NCBI GenBank assembly: GCA_958510825.1
Contig: OY294044.1
Coordinates: forward strand, 98,680,893-98,744,892
DNA length: 64,000 nucleotides
Direction: 5' to 3'
DNA from: Brachypterus glaber
Lineage: Eukaryota > Arthropoda > Insecta > Coleoptera > Kateretidae
Position 1 is the stretch's first letter. Each line of letters starts with the position of its first letter. The translations under genes and the position numbers were made by a program. Positions 45,152 to 55,850 of this stretch are shown piece after piece. The notes beneath the pieces are model-generated. The model was not told the origin of the DNA. It saw only the letters and a program-made list of their open reading frames with translations, and made no database searches.

Positions 45152-45440
45152 GTCTAAACCACTGGTTTTAATCTAGCTAGTATAGTAGGTCTTTTGGTGA
45201 AGTTATCAGGCTACTTAATACGACCAGAGAGTAGTTTCCAGTACCAATAATTAGATTTTATAGAGATCATCTTGCAGGAATGCTGAAAGTGCAATTAGAA
45301 AAAATCATATAGCATGATGGCTATCTGACTATTAAGATTTAATTCAAGACGCCGATTCATCACGTCTGCCACTACAGCCGTACGTTTTTTTGCTTGTAAA
45401 TTTTCAAACATCCCAAAATCCATAACTGAAAAATCCTGTT
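45152..45440. other. no gene recognised
   Basis: Nothing assignable. Confidence 0.4.
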
Positions 45441-45540
45441 TTTTTTTTCTCTCGGAAACGTTACGTCGCGTTACAGAGGGGGGGGGGGGGTGTTAGAAAA
45501 AATGTTACGTAACACTTAAAAAATTATAAACTTAAAAAAT
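45441..45540. repeat. GTTACG-rich scrap of the GGGAACGTTC family
   Basis: GAAACGTTACGTCGCGTTAC, a poly-G run of 13-14 and AAAATGTTACGTAACACTTA resemble the interior of the TTA-target MITEs. Confidence 0.55.
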
Positions 45541-45671
45541 GTTTATTGGATCACGTTTTTAACAATGATCTGGGCTTAAAGAGACGGATTCCTTGCAAAT
45601 TTTATTCCTTGCAAATCTTATTGCACACGGCGTGTTTAACAGTTAACTAAATCCTCTAAACAAAAACAATT

Positions 45672-45780
45672 AGAGATGGAAAACCATATCCAATAACCGG
45701 TTTTCGGTTAACCGGTTTCGGAAATTACATCAGACCGGTTTTGGGAAGCAATAACCGGTTAAAAACCGGTTTAAACCATA
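45672..45780. repeat. AACCGGTT cluster
   Basis: At least five AACCGGTT or CCGGTTTT motifs in about 110 bp (ATAACCGGTTTTCGGTTAAC and so on), preceded by TTAGAGATGGAAAACC at 45671. TAGAGATG is a hAT-like tip wording, but no right tip was found. Confidence 0.5.
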
Positions 45781-45817
45781 AAGCAAAATTTTCTTTCATT
45801 TATTTTTACTTTTTGTA

Positions 45818-45932
45818 AAATGTTACGTAACAAATAGGGAGGGGTCTCGAAAATGTTACGCCGCGTTACATGGGGGGTGGGGGTCAAAAATGGCCAAATT
45901 TTGCGTTACGTAATACTTGAACGCTCCCATAA
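45818..45932. mobile_element. degraded GGGAACGTTC-family MITE
   Basis: AAAATGTTACGTAACAAATA, GTTACGCCGCGTTACATGGG, TTGCGTTACGTAATACTTGA and the tip ACGCTCCCAT. The tip departs from ACGTTCCC by one base. Confidence 0.65.
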
Positions 45933-46109
45933 TTAAACTTGTGTATCTACGTGCTACGTTACGTACAATAAGCAAACATTTGGGTTTATTATTACATTAC
46001 AACCCTAGTGCTTTTTAAAAAAAAATTGTGAAACCCGAATTCTTTTGTTTTTCCATTTTTACAGTACTTTTTTATTGTCAGTGTAATTATTTTTAATTTT
46101 ATTGTTTTT

Positions 46110-46111
<2 letters not shown>

Positions 46112-46170
<59 letters not shown>
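46112..46170. repeat. (AAT)n microsatellite
   Basis: About 20 uninterrupted AAT triplets, which explain the poly-Ile minus-strand frame here. Confidence 0.95.
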
Positions 46171-46173
<3 letters not shown>

Positions 46174-46935
46174 TCCAACCTATCGGTATACCGCGGTCGC
46201 TACCGTACAATCTGAAACTTTTTGCAAACACGCAATATAAAGCAATAGCAATGTTGTGCTTCAGCCATATGATTTTTTTGTTTATTTTTTATGTTTAAAT
46301 TAAAATATTTTACCCAGATCATTTTAAAGAAACGTCAAAATCATAAAAAAAATCAAAAAATCCAGTTCACCTTTTTGTCCTAAAATTTTAAGCAAAATTA
46401 AATCCTCAAACCGCCACGATTGAGGTATCGGTTAACTATAAAAGTTTGGCCAAATTTTTTTAAATATTATTTAATGTTTTTGTCTTTTTTATAATGCAAT
46501 TAGTATTCCTTCTCATCTCATTAAAGTCACACAGACTGTGACAATGCCACAGTGTGGCATGATAAAGTTTTTTATTATAAAAAAATTAAATAATGTTGTT
46601 GTAAAGTTGGTTGTGCTTTTTTTATTTATTAAGAATACTTAATGGTACCGTAAAACGGGGTGTGTTGGGACAAAATGGTCAATAGGAACGTTGTCGCGTA
46701 AAATGCTGCACATGATTAAAAGTGCCTGCATTTAAAATTTTGTAGTTTCAAGATTAATGCCTATCCATATCCTTAGATTAAAATTCTAATATACATGTAC
46801 ATGGTTATAAACTATACGTTCCTATTAAGTACTACTTAATTTAAAATAACTTTAACTTTAAAGTTTATAATTTAGTATTTATATTTTAATATCAATAATA
46901 TTTGGGCACGTTTCCCGAAACTATTTTAAGTTATA
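46171..46935. other. AT-rich, no gene
   Basis: Contains CTATCGGTATACCGCGGTCG (46180) and TACCGTAAAACGGGGTGTGT (46644). The latter wording is a possible element tip whose loose inverse is at about 47955. Confidence 0.4.
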
Positions 46936-47590
46936 CAGTGCGGTCCAAAAGTCAACCCCTCCCCCTCTTAACTTTTAAACGATTAAGATATGACCTCAAT
47001 ATAAGAACAAGTAAATAAGACAACAAGCTATCTTTTGGCATATATTTCATATTTTCAGCTTTTAAAATGACCCCCCCCCCCTGTAACGCTATTTTCCTAT
47101 ACCATTAACATGGGCGTAACAATCCAAAACGACCCCCACCCCTCCTAGGAGCGTTACGTAATACTTCAACGTTCCCTAAGGCCCCGTGAGGGGCATAGGA
47201 GGATATGGATAAAATAAGGTAAAAACTGGGAATTATTTTTTTTATATAATTAGTTATTATAAAAAGTAGAATTATAGTTTTTATAATAACTAATGATATA
47301 AATCAAAAAAACCTTAAAAAGTCGCATCTTTTACCAAAAAAAAAAAATAAACCAAAGAAAAAAAAAAGAAAAAATGTATGGTCGAGTAGAAAATTTAATT
47401 TGCTTTAAAATAATGTTCCTTCCCATTTAAAAAATCCCCTCTTTGCCCCAACCCACATTTAAAATGCTAAAAGTATCAATTATATGCTAAAAAAAGATAG
47501 CTTTATTGTCTTAAGTGTTATAATTTTAAAGTTGACATCACAATTCGTTCAAAAGTTAAGAAGGAGGTGAATTTTCGACCGCGCCTTATG
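46936..47590. mobile_element. CAGTGCGGTCC MITE invaded by a GGGAACGTTC MITE
   Basis: TA then CAGTGCGGTCCAAAAGTCAA at the left, and TGAATTTTCGACCGCGCC (degraded) at the right. The left arm is interrupted at about 47066-47180 by CCTGTAACGCTATTTTCC...GTTACGTAATACTTCAACGT and TCCCTAA, a minus-orientation copy of the TTA-target family. Confidence 0.8.
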
Positions 47591-48066
47591 GTATAATTCA
47601 CTTTATACTAATTGATAGTGCCTATCCATGAAGTTTGTGTAAATTTAAAATCAGTTGGAAAAAATGTACGGCTTTAGTGTCAGACGTTGATTTCTCGGCA
47701 AAATGACCATATATTTACGTACATCTTCAGCTCAAATGAATATGTTAAAATGCCTTTGATTTTACTTTACGCACATAATTTAAGGGCAAGGAAAAAAATA
47801 ATTTATGGAACTGAGGATCTCATGATTTATGTTATTCCAGTAAGTTTTAATGTATCTAAAGTAGGCGTTAGTTGAAATTATTATTTTTCAATATCTTCTT
47901 ACTCTTCGCAAGTTTAAAGCTAAAATAGAGTACCCATTATAGTACAAAAATCACCGTTTGCCCCAAAAAAATTAAAAGTTTTTAAAATTGCTAGAAATGT
48001 AGTTATTTTGCCAATAAGACTTTAAATGCCACTACATTGTGAATAGCAGCAAGAACCATCAAAGGG
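47591..48066. other. no gene recognised
   Basis: A 62-codon plus-strand frame (47687-47875) has no family motif. Confidence 0.4.
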
Positions 48067-49058
48067 GGTTACTTCGGACGGTGTGGGTGACTTCGTACAC
48101 TTGTTCGCAAAGCCCTCTAAACCAAAGCACGTGTGCACAAGTTGTGGAATTAAACCCCACAACTTGTACACTAGGGTGGGCCGATAAATTGAAATCTGGA
48201 ATTTTAAAACACAATACCCGCCAAAATGTGCCTTCTAATATGGCTAATGTGTGTGCAAAAGCAAGATCAGATTAAAGGTTATCTTGAGCCCTCTACAAAG
48301 CATTTAATATTAATGAAAATATCGTATTTTTTCACATTTGTAATGTATACACAGCGTGTCAAAAGTCCGCCTCCCCCCCATTAACTTTTGAACGGCCTAA
48401 GATATCAACTTGAAATTAGGAACACATAAATAACATAACCCAAATATTTTTTTGGTATATATTTTGTTTGCTTAGGGGGCAAGATGGCGACAGGGGGCAA
48501 AGGGGGATTTTTTTTTTAACAGAAACGGGTGTCGTGTGGTACATCATTTTAAAGCTTATAAAATTCTCTATTTGCCCACATATTTTTTTATTTTTTCGGA
48601 GCAAATTTTGGGGTTATTCGCGTAAGAGTTAAATCACGTGAAATAACACCACAAAGCAGAATAAAGAGTGGCTTAAAATATGATGTTTGTAAATATTATT
48701 TTCGGTTGTAAAACTTATTTGTTTTTGCAATAAAACAGTTTTTGCATCTTTCTTATTAAGTTTTCTTATTTTTATTTTTTTCACATATTTCCTAAAAGTT
48801 ACAAAATGTACACCTTTGTAGAGGGCATAAAATTTTAAAAAATAAATAAACAAAATATAGGTTTTTTTTCTTTTTGCAAGACGCATCTTTTCCCCCCTAT
48901 TGGATTTTCAAATTAAAAAAAAATAGAACACCTATATAGGAACGGCCCACGCTATTGTACACATAACCCCAGAACTTCTGCACACGTGCTTTGGTTCAGA
49001 GGCTTTTGCGAAAAAGTTTTCGCAGTCACCCAAACCGTCCGAAGTCACCCCACTTGGC
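48067..49058. repeat. inverted repeat hosting a hAT MITE at its centre
   Basis: GGGGTTACTTCGGACGGTGT, GCAAAGCCCTCTAAACCAAA and GCACGTGTGCACAAGTT (48067-48163) are mirrored at 48963-49058 (AACTTCTGCACACGTGC, TTTGGTTCAGAGGCTTTTGC, ACCGTCCGAAGTCACCCC). Everything between is the TAGGGTGGGCC MITE with its 8-bp duplication, so before that insertion this was a compact palindrome of about 200 bp. Confidence 0.85.
48172..48954 (+). mobile_element. hAT-type MITE with TAGGGTGGGCC tips, second copy
   Basis: TAGGGTGGGCC at the left and GGCCCACGCTA at the right, with a perfect 8-bp duplication TTGTACAC (48164-48171, 48955-48962). The interior is the reverse of 13988-14748: it starts with GATAAATTGAAATCTGGAAT and ends with ACACCTATATAGGAACGGCC. 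It includes the shared CAGCGTGTCAAAAGTCCGCC and AATTCTCTATTTGCCCACAT segments. Non-coding. Confidence 0.9.
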
Positions 49059-49092
49059 GGTACCTACTTACTAGATATAGTCCTATTGATGG

Positions 49093-49275
49093 TGGAGGTC
49101 GCTTGCAAAACAACTTTACCCTACGATATTTCAAGAACGCTTTGACACAGAGACTTAAATTTTGTACCAAATATTTCTAACGTAGCAACAAACTTTTGAT
49201 AAATTTCAAGTCTATGTCAAAGCGTTCTTGAAATATCGTAGTGTTCAGTTGTTTTGCAAGTGACCTGCACCATTA
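49093..49275. repeat. palindrome with about 62-bp arms
   Basis: GGTGGAGGTCGCTTGCAAAA (49093), continuing to ATATTTCAAGAACGCTTTGA near 49145, is mirrored at 49215-49275. The short loop is AT-rich. Confidence 0.85.
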
Positions 49276-49299
49276 AACGACTTTAGGTAAAATTTAAAG

Positions 49300-49690
49300 A
49301 GCACATGTATACAGGGGGAAGGGATCAAAGTAGCATTTTTTTCAAAAATTAGATTTTAGTAGCATTTGGCGATAGCGAAAGCAAATAGTTCACTTATGTC
49401 ATTTTTATGAGCTTTAAAAATATGTTTAATGGAAACTGATCAAAGTTGCAACGTATCATGAAATACTAATCATATTCGTATTTCTAAAGTTCGATTTCGA
49501 ACTGTTTTTCTCGACAAAAGAGTTAATGACTAAAAAAAAAAGTCCTCACCTTTTCGTGAAGTATACAACTTTTGTATTTTGAATTCATAAAATATACTTT
49601 TGTTTTGGATCAACTATACAACTTTTCAAGACCATAAAATATACCAATTTTGTTTTGGATTAATAAAATATACAACTTTTCAAGATAAGC
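49300..49690. repeat. ATATACAACTTTT-rich segment
   Basis: CTCGACAAAAGAGTTAATGA and repeated AAAATATACAACTTTTCAAG units resemble the interior of the hAT MITE at 16124. No tips found, so probably a fragment. Confidence 0.5.
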
Positions 49691-49870
49691 TAAATATTTA
49701 CATTATTTTCGTGAAAAACGGTATAAAGAGGGTTTTGAGGTAGGTGAAACTGAATCTAATAATAAAAAAATTCTAACTTAACCCCCTGAGGGATGGGGGG
49801 TAATTTTAGATTTTTTTCATTATCAGATTCAATTTCAGCAACCTTAAAAATACCCTTATAGGCATTTCCT
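49691..49870. repeat. GGGGTTTTTGAGG satellite-family fragment
   Basis: TTTTCGTGAAAAACGGTATA, TGAAACTGAATCTAATAATA and CCCTGAGGGATGGGGGGTAA match the units at 7.0-7.3 and 26.2 kb, followed by an inverted TATCAGATTCAATTTCAGC. Confidence 0.55.
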
Positions 49871-50765
49871 CAGCTTAAGCAGGGAAAGCAAAACAGCAAT
49901 ACAGAGCTCCACGACCCATTTTATAACTCATAATTTGCAATTATGTCATTATTTCTTGCTTAATACAAGGCTACTTAACCTAAGTGCAGATGATCTGGTT
50001 AAACCAGGTTTTGATCCGGCACTTTTGGTGCAGATGGCGGGTTTTGATGCGGCAGCAATATTTTAAATTTAATTCAAAATACTTAAAGTGCCCTTTGGCA
50101 CAATTTCTTTTGCAAAATTATTTATCAGTCCCCACCAATGCCTAAACTATTAATAACTCATTTTTTTAAAATGTAGATGTCCGAGTTTTGATCCGGCACT
50201 CCTCAATTATAATTAATATTAATAATTATAATTAATTTAAACTCCCAGACTCTCCCACACTTCATATGGCCACCAATACTCTAAAAAATTTGTTTTTAAA
50301 TCTTTGCGTATAACTAACATTGTATTTTATTGATTATCTAATTAATTAAATTATATACCAAATTAATTTTGGTGTCGTTGAAACAGAATCCGACCTGAAT
50401 TCAAGGAATTTTTGCACCCTTTTTTTAAGTGTATTAAAAAATTGTGACCTGATGAAGCAATTCTCAGGCCAGATTCGGTTTCAGCGACCCAAAAAACATA
50501 TAATCCACTCTGGTTTAAGGAACCCTCCACTCATTTTTTTTTGTTGTCCCCTGTAATTATTATTATTAAATAATACACTAATATTATTAGTAGACCTCGG
50601 GAGTTAGCGAGCTCATAGGCGTAGCATAAACTGAACAGTGCTTACAGCGACTGCAAGACGGCTGTCGGACAGCTGTCCCCACAGTATATCTATGAAAAAA
50701 GTTAAACAAGATATACACATCTCAATAATTATATCTGAAATAGCAGTAACCCTACATTTAAATAA

Positions 50766-50766
<1 letters not shown>
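49871..50766. other. no gene recognised
   Basis: Three TTTTGATCCGGCA motifs lie at 50010, 50042 and 50174. GACTGCAAGACGGCTGTCGG (50648) resembles CAGCTGCAAGACGGCTGACC at 38006, so a small dispersed repeat. Confidence 0.45.

Positions 50767-50815
<49 letters not shown>
50767..50815. repeat. (TA)n microsatellite
   Basis: About 24 TA dinucleotides. Confidence 0.95.
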
Positions 50816-50819
<4 letters not shown>

Positions 50820-52143
50820 GATGCAATTTTTTTTATTTTGGAGACAGAAGTCGGTTCATTTTTTATGTTAATTTTTGTTTTTTTCTTAATATTAAACTAT
50901 AAAGTATTATATCAAAACAATTTTTTTATTTCATTTGTGTACTATAGGGCCCTAGGGGCATTTGACAGCACTTTATTATTATTTTTATTTCGTATTAAGT
51001 ATTTAACATTAATTTTAAATAATTTTTAATAAATTTATAAGCCTTTAATTGGTACTTTTCTGTAAAGTTTATGTTTTATAAAAAAGCATGCATTTTTAAT
51101 AGTATATTAAAGTACTAGTTTCATAACATACGCTTGCGACGAGTTTTCTAAACTTGTACTCGTACGCTAAAAACGTGTTATGAAACGAGTGCTTTATACA
51201 ATTCCCTAAATCAGTCATCAATTTAAATGTAAGTTTTTTTCAATTTTAGAGCAAGACTGATTTAGGGATTTTTGTTTTGGATTGGCATTACAGTTTACAC
51301 CATGTTTAAAATTCTAAGAACAAATGATATTTTGATATATTTTGTAGTCATCTCTTCTCTTTTTTACTGCAATTGACCAAGTTACAATTTTAACATGGTA
51401 AAAATAACCTAAACACAAAATTTTGTAGAAAATTCAACTTTAAAGCGACATTAATATTTGCGCGAAAAAGTCAAGCGATAGGCCAAAAGTACAGACCTCT
51501 TATGGGCCTATAAGAACACGCAAAATGCGTGTGATTATGAGCTTATAAGTTATAAGAGTCGCAAAATAGAAAAAAGAATTAAAAAACGTAAAATGTTAAA
51601 AATCGAATAAATTATATTCTGTGAATATTAATTATTTGTGACACCCTCCTAATGCAAGTGATAAGCACTGAATAAATGGCATTTATAATTTAATTAGAGA
51701 TTTTCAAAATTAATAGGATAAATTAAACCTTAACAATAATATGTTTATGTTACACAGACTGCACGATGCAGTGATTTAATTAAACTCTTAAATAAGATTA
51801 AAAATCCTCAAGTAGCATTGGCGGTACTAGGGGGCTTGGAGGCCCTAAAATATTATTATACTCGCAGCTATTATACGTTTACTTTGAACCCTGAAAATAA
51901 CCCGTCTGTCATTCTGATCAGCACGATAACTCAAAGGATAATCTGATCGAAAGTAAAAAAAAAATAATTTAAAAACAAAAAAGTTTTATTAAATATTTAA
52001 AATTTACCAATACAATTGAGGGGCAGTGGGAAAGTGGTATAAGTGACTTTTTTAACAAAATCAATCAAAAAGTACAAATCTGCGTAGTTAATTTCTAGTA
52101 TGTATTTTCTCTCGTTCTAATTATGTAATAATTAAAATAATTC
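50816..52143. other. AT-rich, no gene; one hairpin
   Basis: A weak palindrome at 51119-51203 (TTTCATAACATACGCTTG... against ..CGTGTTATGAAAC) is the only structure. GATCAGCACGATAACTC (51917) is a scrap of the 12.2-kb repeat. Confidence 0.5.
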
Positions 52144-52498
52144 TCGTTTTATAGAAGTGCGTTTAAATTATATATAAAGACAACATTTCCCAACGTTTCA
52201 CCATTTATTGGATTGGCATCTTCAGGGGATAAAGATAGTAGTTATACAACAACAAAAATATTACTTGAAATACAAAAAATTAAATTAATATAATTTAATT
52301 TTTTGTATTTCAAGTAATATTTTTATTGTTGTATTTATCCCCTGAATTAATTTAATTTTTTTTATTTCAATTAATATTTTTGTTGTTGTATAACTACTAT
52401 ATTTATCCCCTTAAAATGCCAATTCAATAAATGGTGAAACGTTGGGAAATTTTGTGTTTATATATAATTTAAACGCAGTTCTATAAACCGAAAATTAT
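52144..52498. repeat. palindrome with internal re-inversions
   Basis: The outer arms pair: TCGTTTTATAGAAGTGCGTT and CCCAACGTTTCACCATTTAT at the left against ATAAATGGTGAAACGTTGGG and AACGCAGTTCTATAAACC at the right. Inside, TTGTATTTCAAGTAATATTT occurs in both orientations (52265 and 52303), and a third copy is in direct order near 52360, so the core was partly duplicated. Confidence 0.75.
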
Positions 52499-52573
52499 TT
52501 TAGTTAATTTTTCGTTTCGTTTAAAGGCCTATTCAGAAGCTTGCATAAGAACATTAAACATAAGAATGCGATG

Positions 52574-52615
52574 CCGTGATTGGATTACAAGATACATGGC
52601 GGTACATTAAGCCAA
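52574..52615. repeat. short GC-richer hairpin
   Basis: GCCGTGATTGG pairs with CCAATCACGGC across about 25 bp. Confidence 0.6.
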
Positions 52616-52724
52616 TCACGGCCCTTCCTCCTCTTTTCACAAAGTGTAACTAAGCCAGTGATCCCTCTTCTCCGGTATCACGTCACGTTAAATTTTTATA
52701 TAAGTACACACAGAAAAATATTGT

Positions 52725-52888
52725 CTTAAATAAGAATATGGTAATTTGTATATAACGAAGAGAATATATTCTTCTTTTAAACATACTATATTATTTTCCT
52801 TTTATATTTAAAGCACCATTTTACTTTAAAGGAGAATATATCCTCTTCGTTATATCCAAATCACACATTCTCTATTTAAGACAATACT
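52725..52888. repeat. palindrome with about 55-bp arms
   Basis: TTGTCTTAAATAAGAATATG and ATATAACGAAGAGAATATAT (52725-52790) are mirrored at 52826-52888. A short AT-rich loop. Confidence 0.75.
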
Positions 52889-54710
52889 AATTATGGTATC
52901 GGGTATATTATGTTCTTAGATAAAACTTTGTTCAATTTGACAAAGCAGTACATAACATTAATTTCACATTTCTACATATAAGCACTACTCTAGATGCCTC
53001 CTCCCCCATAATCTTCTGGACTCCTCTCCCCATAGCCATGGTATACTTTATGTAGAATTTATATACTTTATGTAGAATTTACTAAAAAACGAGTTTAAGA
53101 TCTTCTCTTTCTGCAAGGTATTTAATCTAAATGCGACCAAAACAAACCGTATGATCAAACACAATAGTTTGGTCTGACAAAAACCGGAAACAAATGGGAA
53201 CAAATGTATATAGGTAGCTGTGTTCCATTTATTTCTCATACCATGTATGGACCTCGAGTTCCAACAAATCGCATCTCCACCATTCGATTTCCAAAAATGG
53301 TAAAATATATCAAAAATGGATCGATTCCAAACTAGAAGATATGTGTACCTATATACATGTATGAAACACACGGTATACATATAGATTTGATTTTATATGT
53401 GACAGATAGCAGTCTCTGAGTTGAACGGATTTATTCAACAAGGACTTTTTTCAGGATATAAATATCGGGTGACACAGATCCAATGTACACCCCCCTTAAC
53501 TTCTGTATTTGTAAAGATAAAATTTTGAAATTTGGTATCTATAATGGATTTAAGGAACCTCAACTTTTGACATATAAAACGACATTTTGCTACTTCCGGT
53601 TTTACCGGAAGTGCTGCCAACTTTCACATTTTAAGTGCAAAATCTAAACGCCTTACATTTTTGGATTCTGCACACTTTTCTGAAAGCATTGATATCACAT
53701 AAGTGACATTTTGAATGTCAAATTTAATTTGAATTTTGTTTTAATTTTTTTAATTAGGTGGGCCATCAATGGATTCTAATGGACACCAGAAATGCAAAAA
53801 AATTCTCTTAACTTCTTTAATTATTTTAATTAGGAGGTTTTAAACAATTCTCAAATTTGGTACCCATGTACACCCATGGTACCATGGTACCATTTAAAAG
53901 TGCAAAAAAGATGGAATCGATCCAGGCACTAACGTTTTATACAAGTGCTAAATTTGGATTCAGCGCCTCAAAATACATATGAGTACAATGGTCTCGGGAA
54001 AAATTACGGACTTTTTTTATGTGGCTGTCATTATTATAATCATCATCATCAAGTTTCAGTTACTAGGCTACCTACCCCTTGTTATTTGTTTTACCATGGG
54101 GAGTATTTCATTTTGGGACCTATCTTCTTCTTTTTTTTACATTTGGCCTTTGCCGTGAGGCAACTGGCCAAGTAATAGTTTGCTAGTAAAACTATCAAGC
54201 AGTTGATTAATTGCTTACATAAATATTGCCGGTTTCTTGTTGTATGCTCCAGTAAGAGCTACAAATATGGATTGGCATCCAGTTGCTACCCAATACATGC
54301 TTCTTTTTGGACTATTTATATTTTTTTTGCTTATCTGCGCTCTATAAATACATAATTTCTTATACAAGTGGAATTATTTACAATATGTTACTAAAACCAC
54401 ATTTGATTATTAAATAATAATTATCGGATAATTATTATTTTATTTGTTTTATTACACCATAAATATTGTCTTTATATTAACGGAAATGCCTCATAAAAAT
54501 GTAGGTTTTTTAATATTTAAATTATGTGTAAAACATATAAGGAAAATTTCAAAATAAAATTTAAATTATTAAATCTGGTGACCTGCGTGGCCGTAAGATA
54601 AGATGCTTTCTTTTACTGAATCTGGTGACCTGATTGGCCGTGTACGACCAAAGGCAGATTTAAATTCTAATTAACCCAGTTTCTTGCAACCTATCGTTAA
54701 ATAGTATACT
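52889..54710. other. no gene recognised
   Basis: A 110-codon minus-strand frame (53048-53380) and plus-strand frames near 53945 match nothing known. CTTCCGGTTTTACCGGAAG at 53594 is a perfect 19-bp inverted repeat also hinted at 16101. GGTACCATGGTACCATGG-type repeats lie at 53860-53893. Confidence 0.5.
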
Positions 54711-54894
54711 TTTTTTTAAATCATTTATTCAAAAACCAGAAATTTACATTTATATGGTTCATCCTCTTAAATACTTAGTACCTATAATATATTACATATC
54801 ACCTTATAGACCTAAATATTACATAACTAGACTACACGTTACAACTATTAAAAAAATATATATACATTCAAATTAGACTAAATTACATCTATAA

Positions 54895-55557
54895 TCACAG
54901 TAAATTTTGACTTAAAATATGATTTTTTGGTTTAATCTTAAATTGTTTATATGGTAAAATTTTTAATTCATTAGGTAAGTTATTAAAGCATTAAGCTCCT
55001 TTGTACAAGACTGATTTTATTCCCAAATTAGTTTTAAATATTGGAAGATTAATAATTAAATTATCTCTGATCATGTAATCATGAAATTCTGACCTTAGAT
55101 TTAATTTTATATTAGAGTGCCTTATATTGTCGCGGATTTGTTTAATAAATATTGAGTTTGGATATTCATAAATGGCGTGAAGTGAAGTGAAGTGAAGTGG
55201 TACGTCCATAGTAGTGAAAAAAGTATTTTAAGAGCTTAATTTTGAAGTATCTTAATATTTTTTAGTAAACTCTCATTTGCCTGATATCAGAGAATTGTGA
55301 GGTACTGTATATGGCTGTGTATAAGTGAATAGTAAATTGATTTAAGAAGATTTTTATTTATTTTTTTAACCTACATAATATCCCCACAACTGGAGCAACC
55401 TTTTTTCTTAAAGTATCAATTTGCTCTCTCCAAGTCAACATCTCGTCAATCAGCAAGCATAGATACTTAGTCTTTTGTATATAATTTAAAGTTTGAGTAC
55501 CAAAGCTTATTGGATCTTTTGTATTTATTGTTTTCTTATATACATACATATATCCAG
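54895..55557 (-). pseudogene. 3' end of a LINE ORF2 (reverse transcriptase C-terminal part)
   Basis: On the minus strand, 55557 to 55358 reads into TKYLCLLIDEMLTWREQID and LRKKVAPVVGILCRLKK, the KYLGVxIDExLTWxxHI block just after the palm domain of non-LTR reverse transcriptases. After a stop it continues KNLLKSIYYSLIHSHIQYLT and NIKILQNKALKILFSLL, the usual thumb-side sequence. It then gives LRSEFHDYMIRDNLIINLP, a YKGA stop, and after a frameshift FNNLPNELKILPYKQFKIK, ending at a TGA (54895-54897). The upstream palm with the YxDD motif is absent, so the copy is 5'-truncated, as is typical of LINE retrotransposition. An A-rich tail on this strand may lie near 54711-54718. The order and wording fit the jockey/I/R1-like group; the exact clade is not determined. 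Confidence 0.8.
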
Positions 55558-55850
55558 ACTGCTAAAGTTAATAAGTTTCTGGACTGGTATTAAAATTTTG
55601 CGATAGCTAGCTTACTTACTATTAATTTTTTATTTTTTGGCAATAAGATAGCATTTAGAAAAGATCTTTTAAAAATAACTTTTATTTTTTGTTTTTGTTT
55701 TATTTTATATTTTATTTTTATCAATTCCTTCCCCTCCAAGTTCCCTCATATATTAGCTTTCTTCGTTATTTTTTAAATTACTTTAAGTACCACTAGCCTA
55801 GTAGTGATGTTTGCAATAAAAATAACTGGAGTTTTCTTATTCTTTTAAGA
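55558..55850. other. AT-rich spacer
   Basis: Nothing recognised. Confidence 0.4.

Noticed and set aside
45992..46231. Minus-strand frame with poly-isoleucine
   Set aside because: It is the translation of an (AAT)n microsatellite.
46644..47970. A possible TACCGTAAAACGGGG-tipped element enclosing two MITEs
   Set aside because: The supposed right tip (ACCGTTTGCCCCA) is too imperfect and no target duplication was found.
50638..51029. Plus-strand frames across the (TA)n tract
   Set aside because: They contain alternating Tyr-Ile from the microsatellite and nothing else.
53048..53380. 110-codon minus-strand open frame
   Set aside because: No family motif, no supporting context and no visible splice or promoter logic; probably chance.
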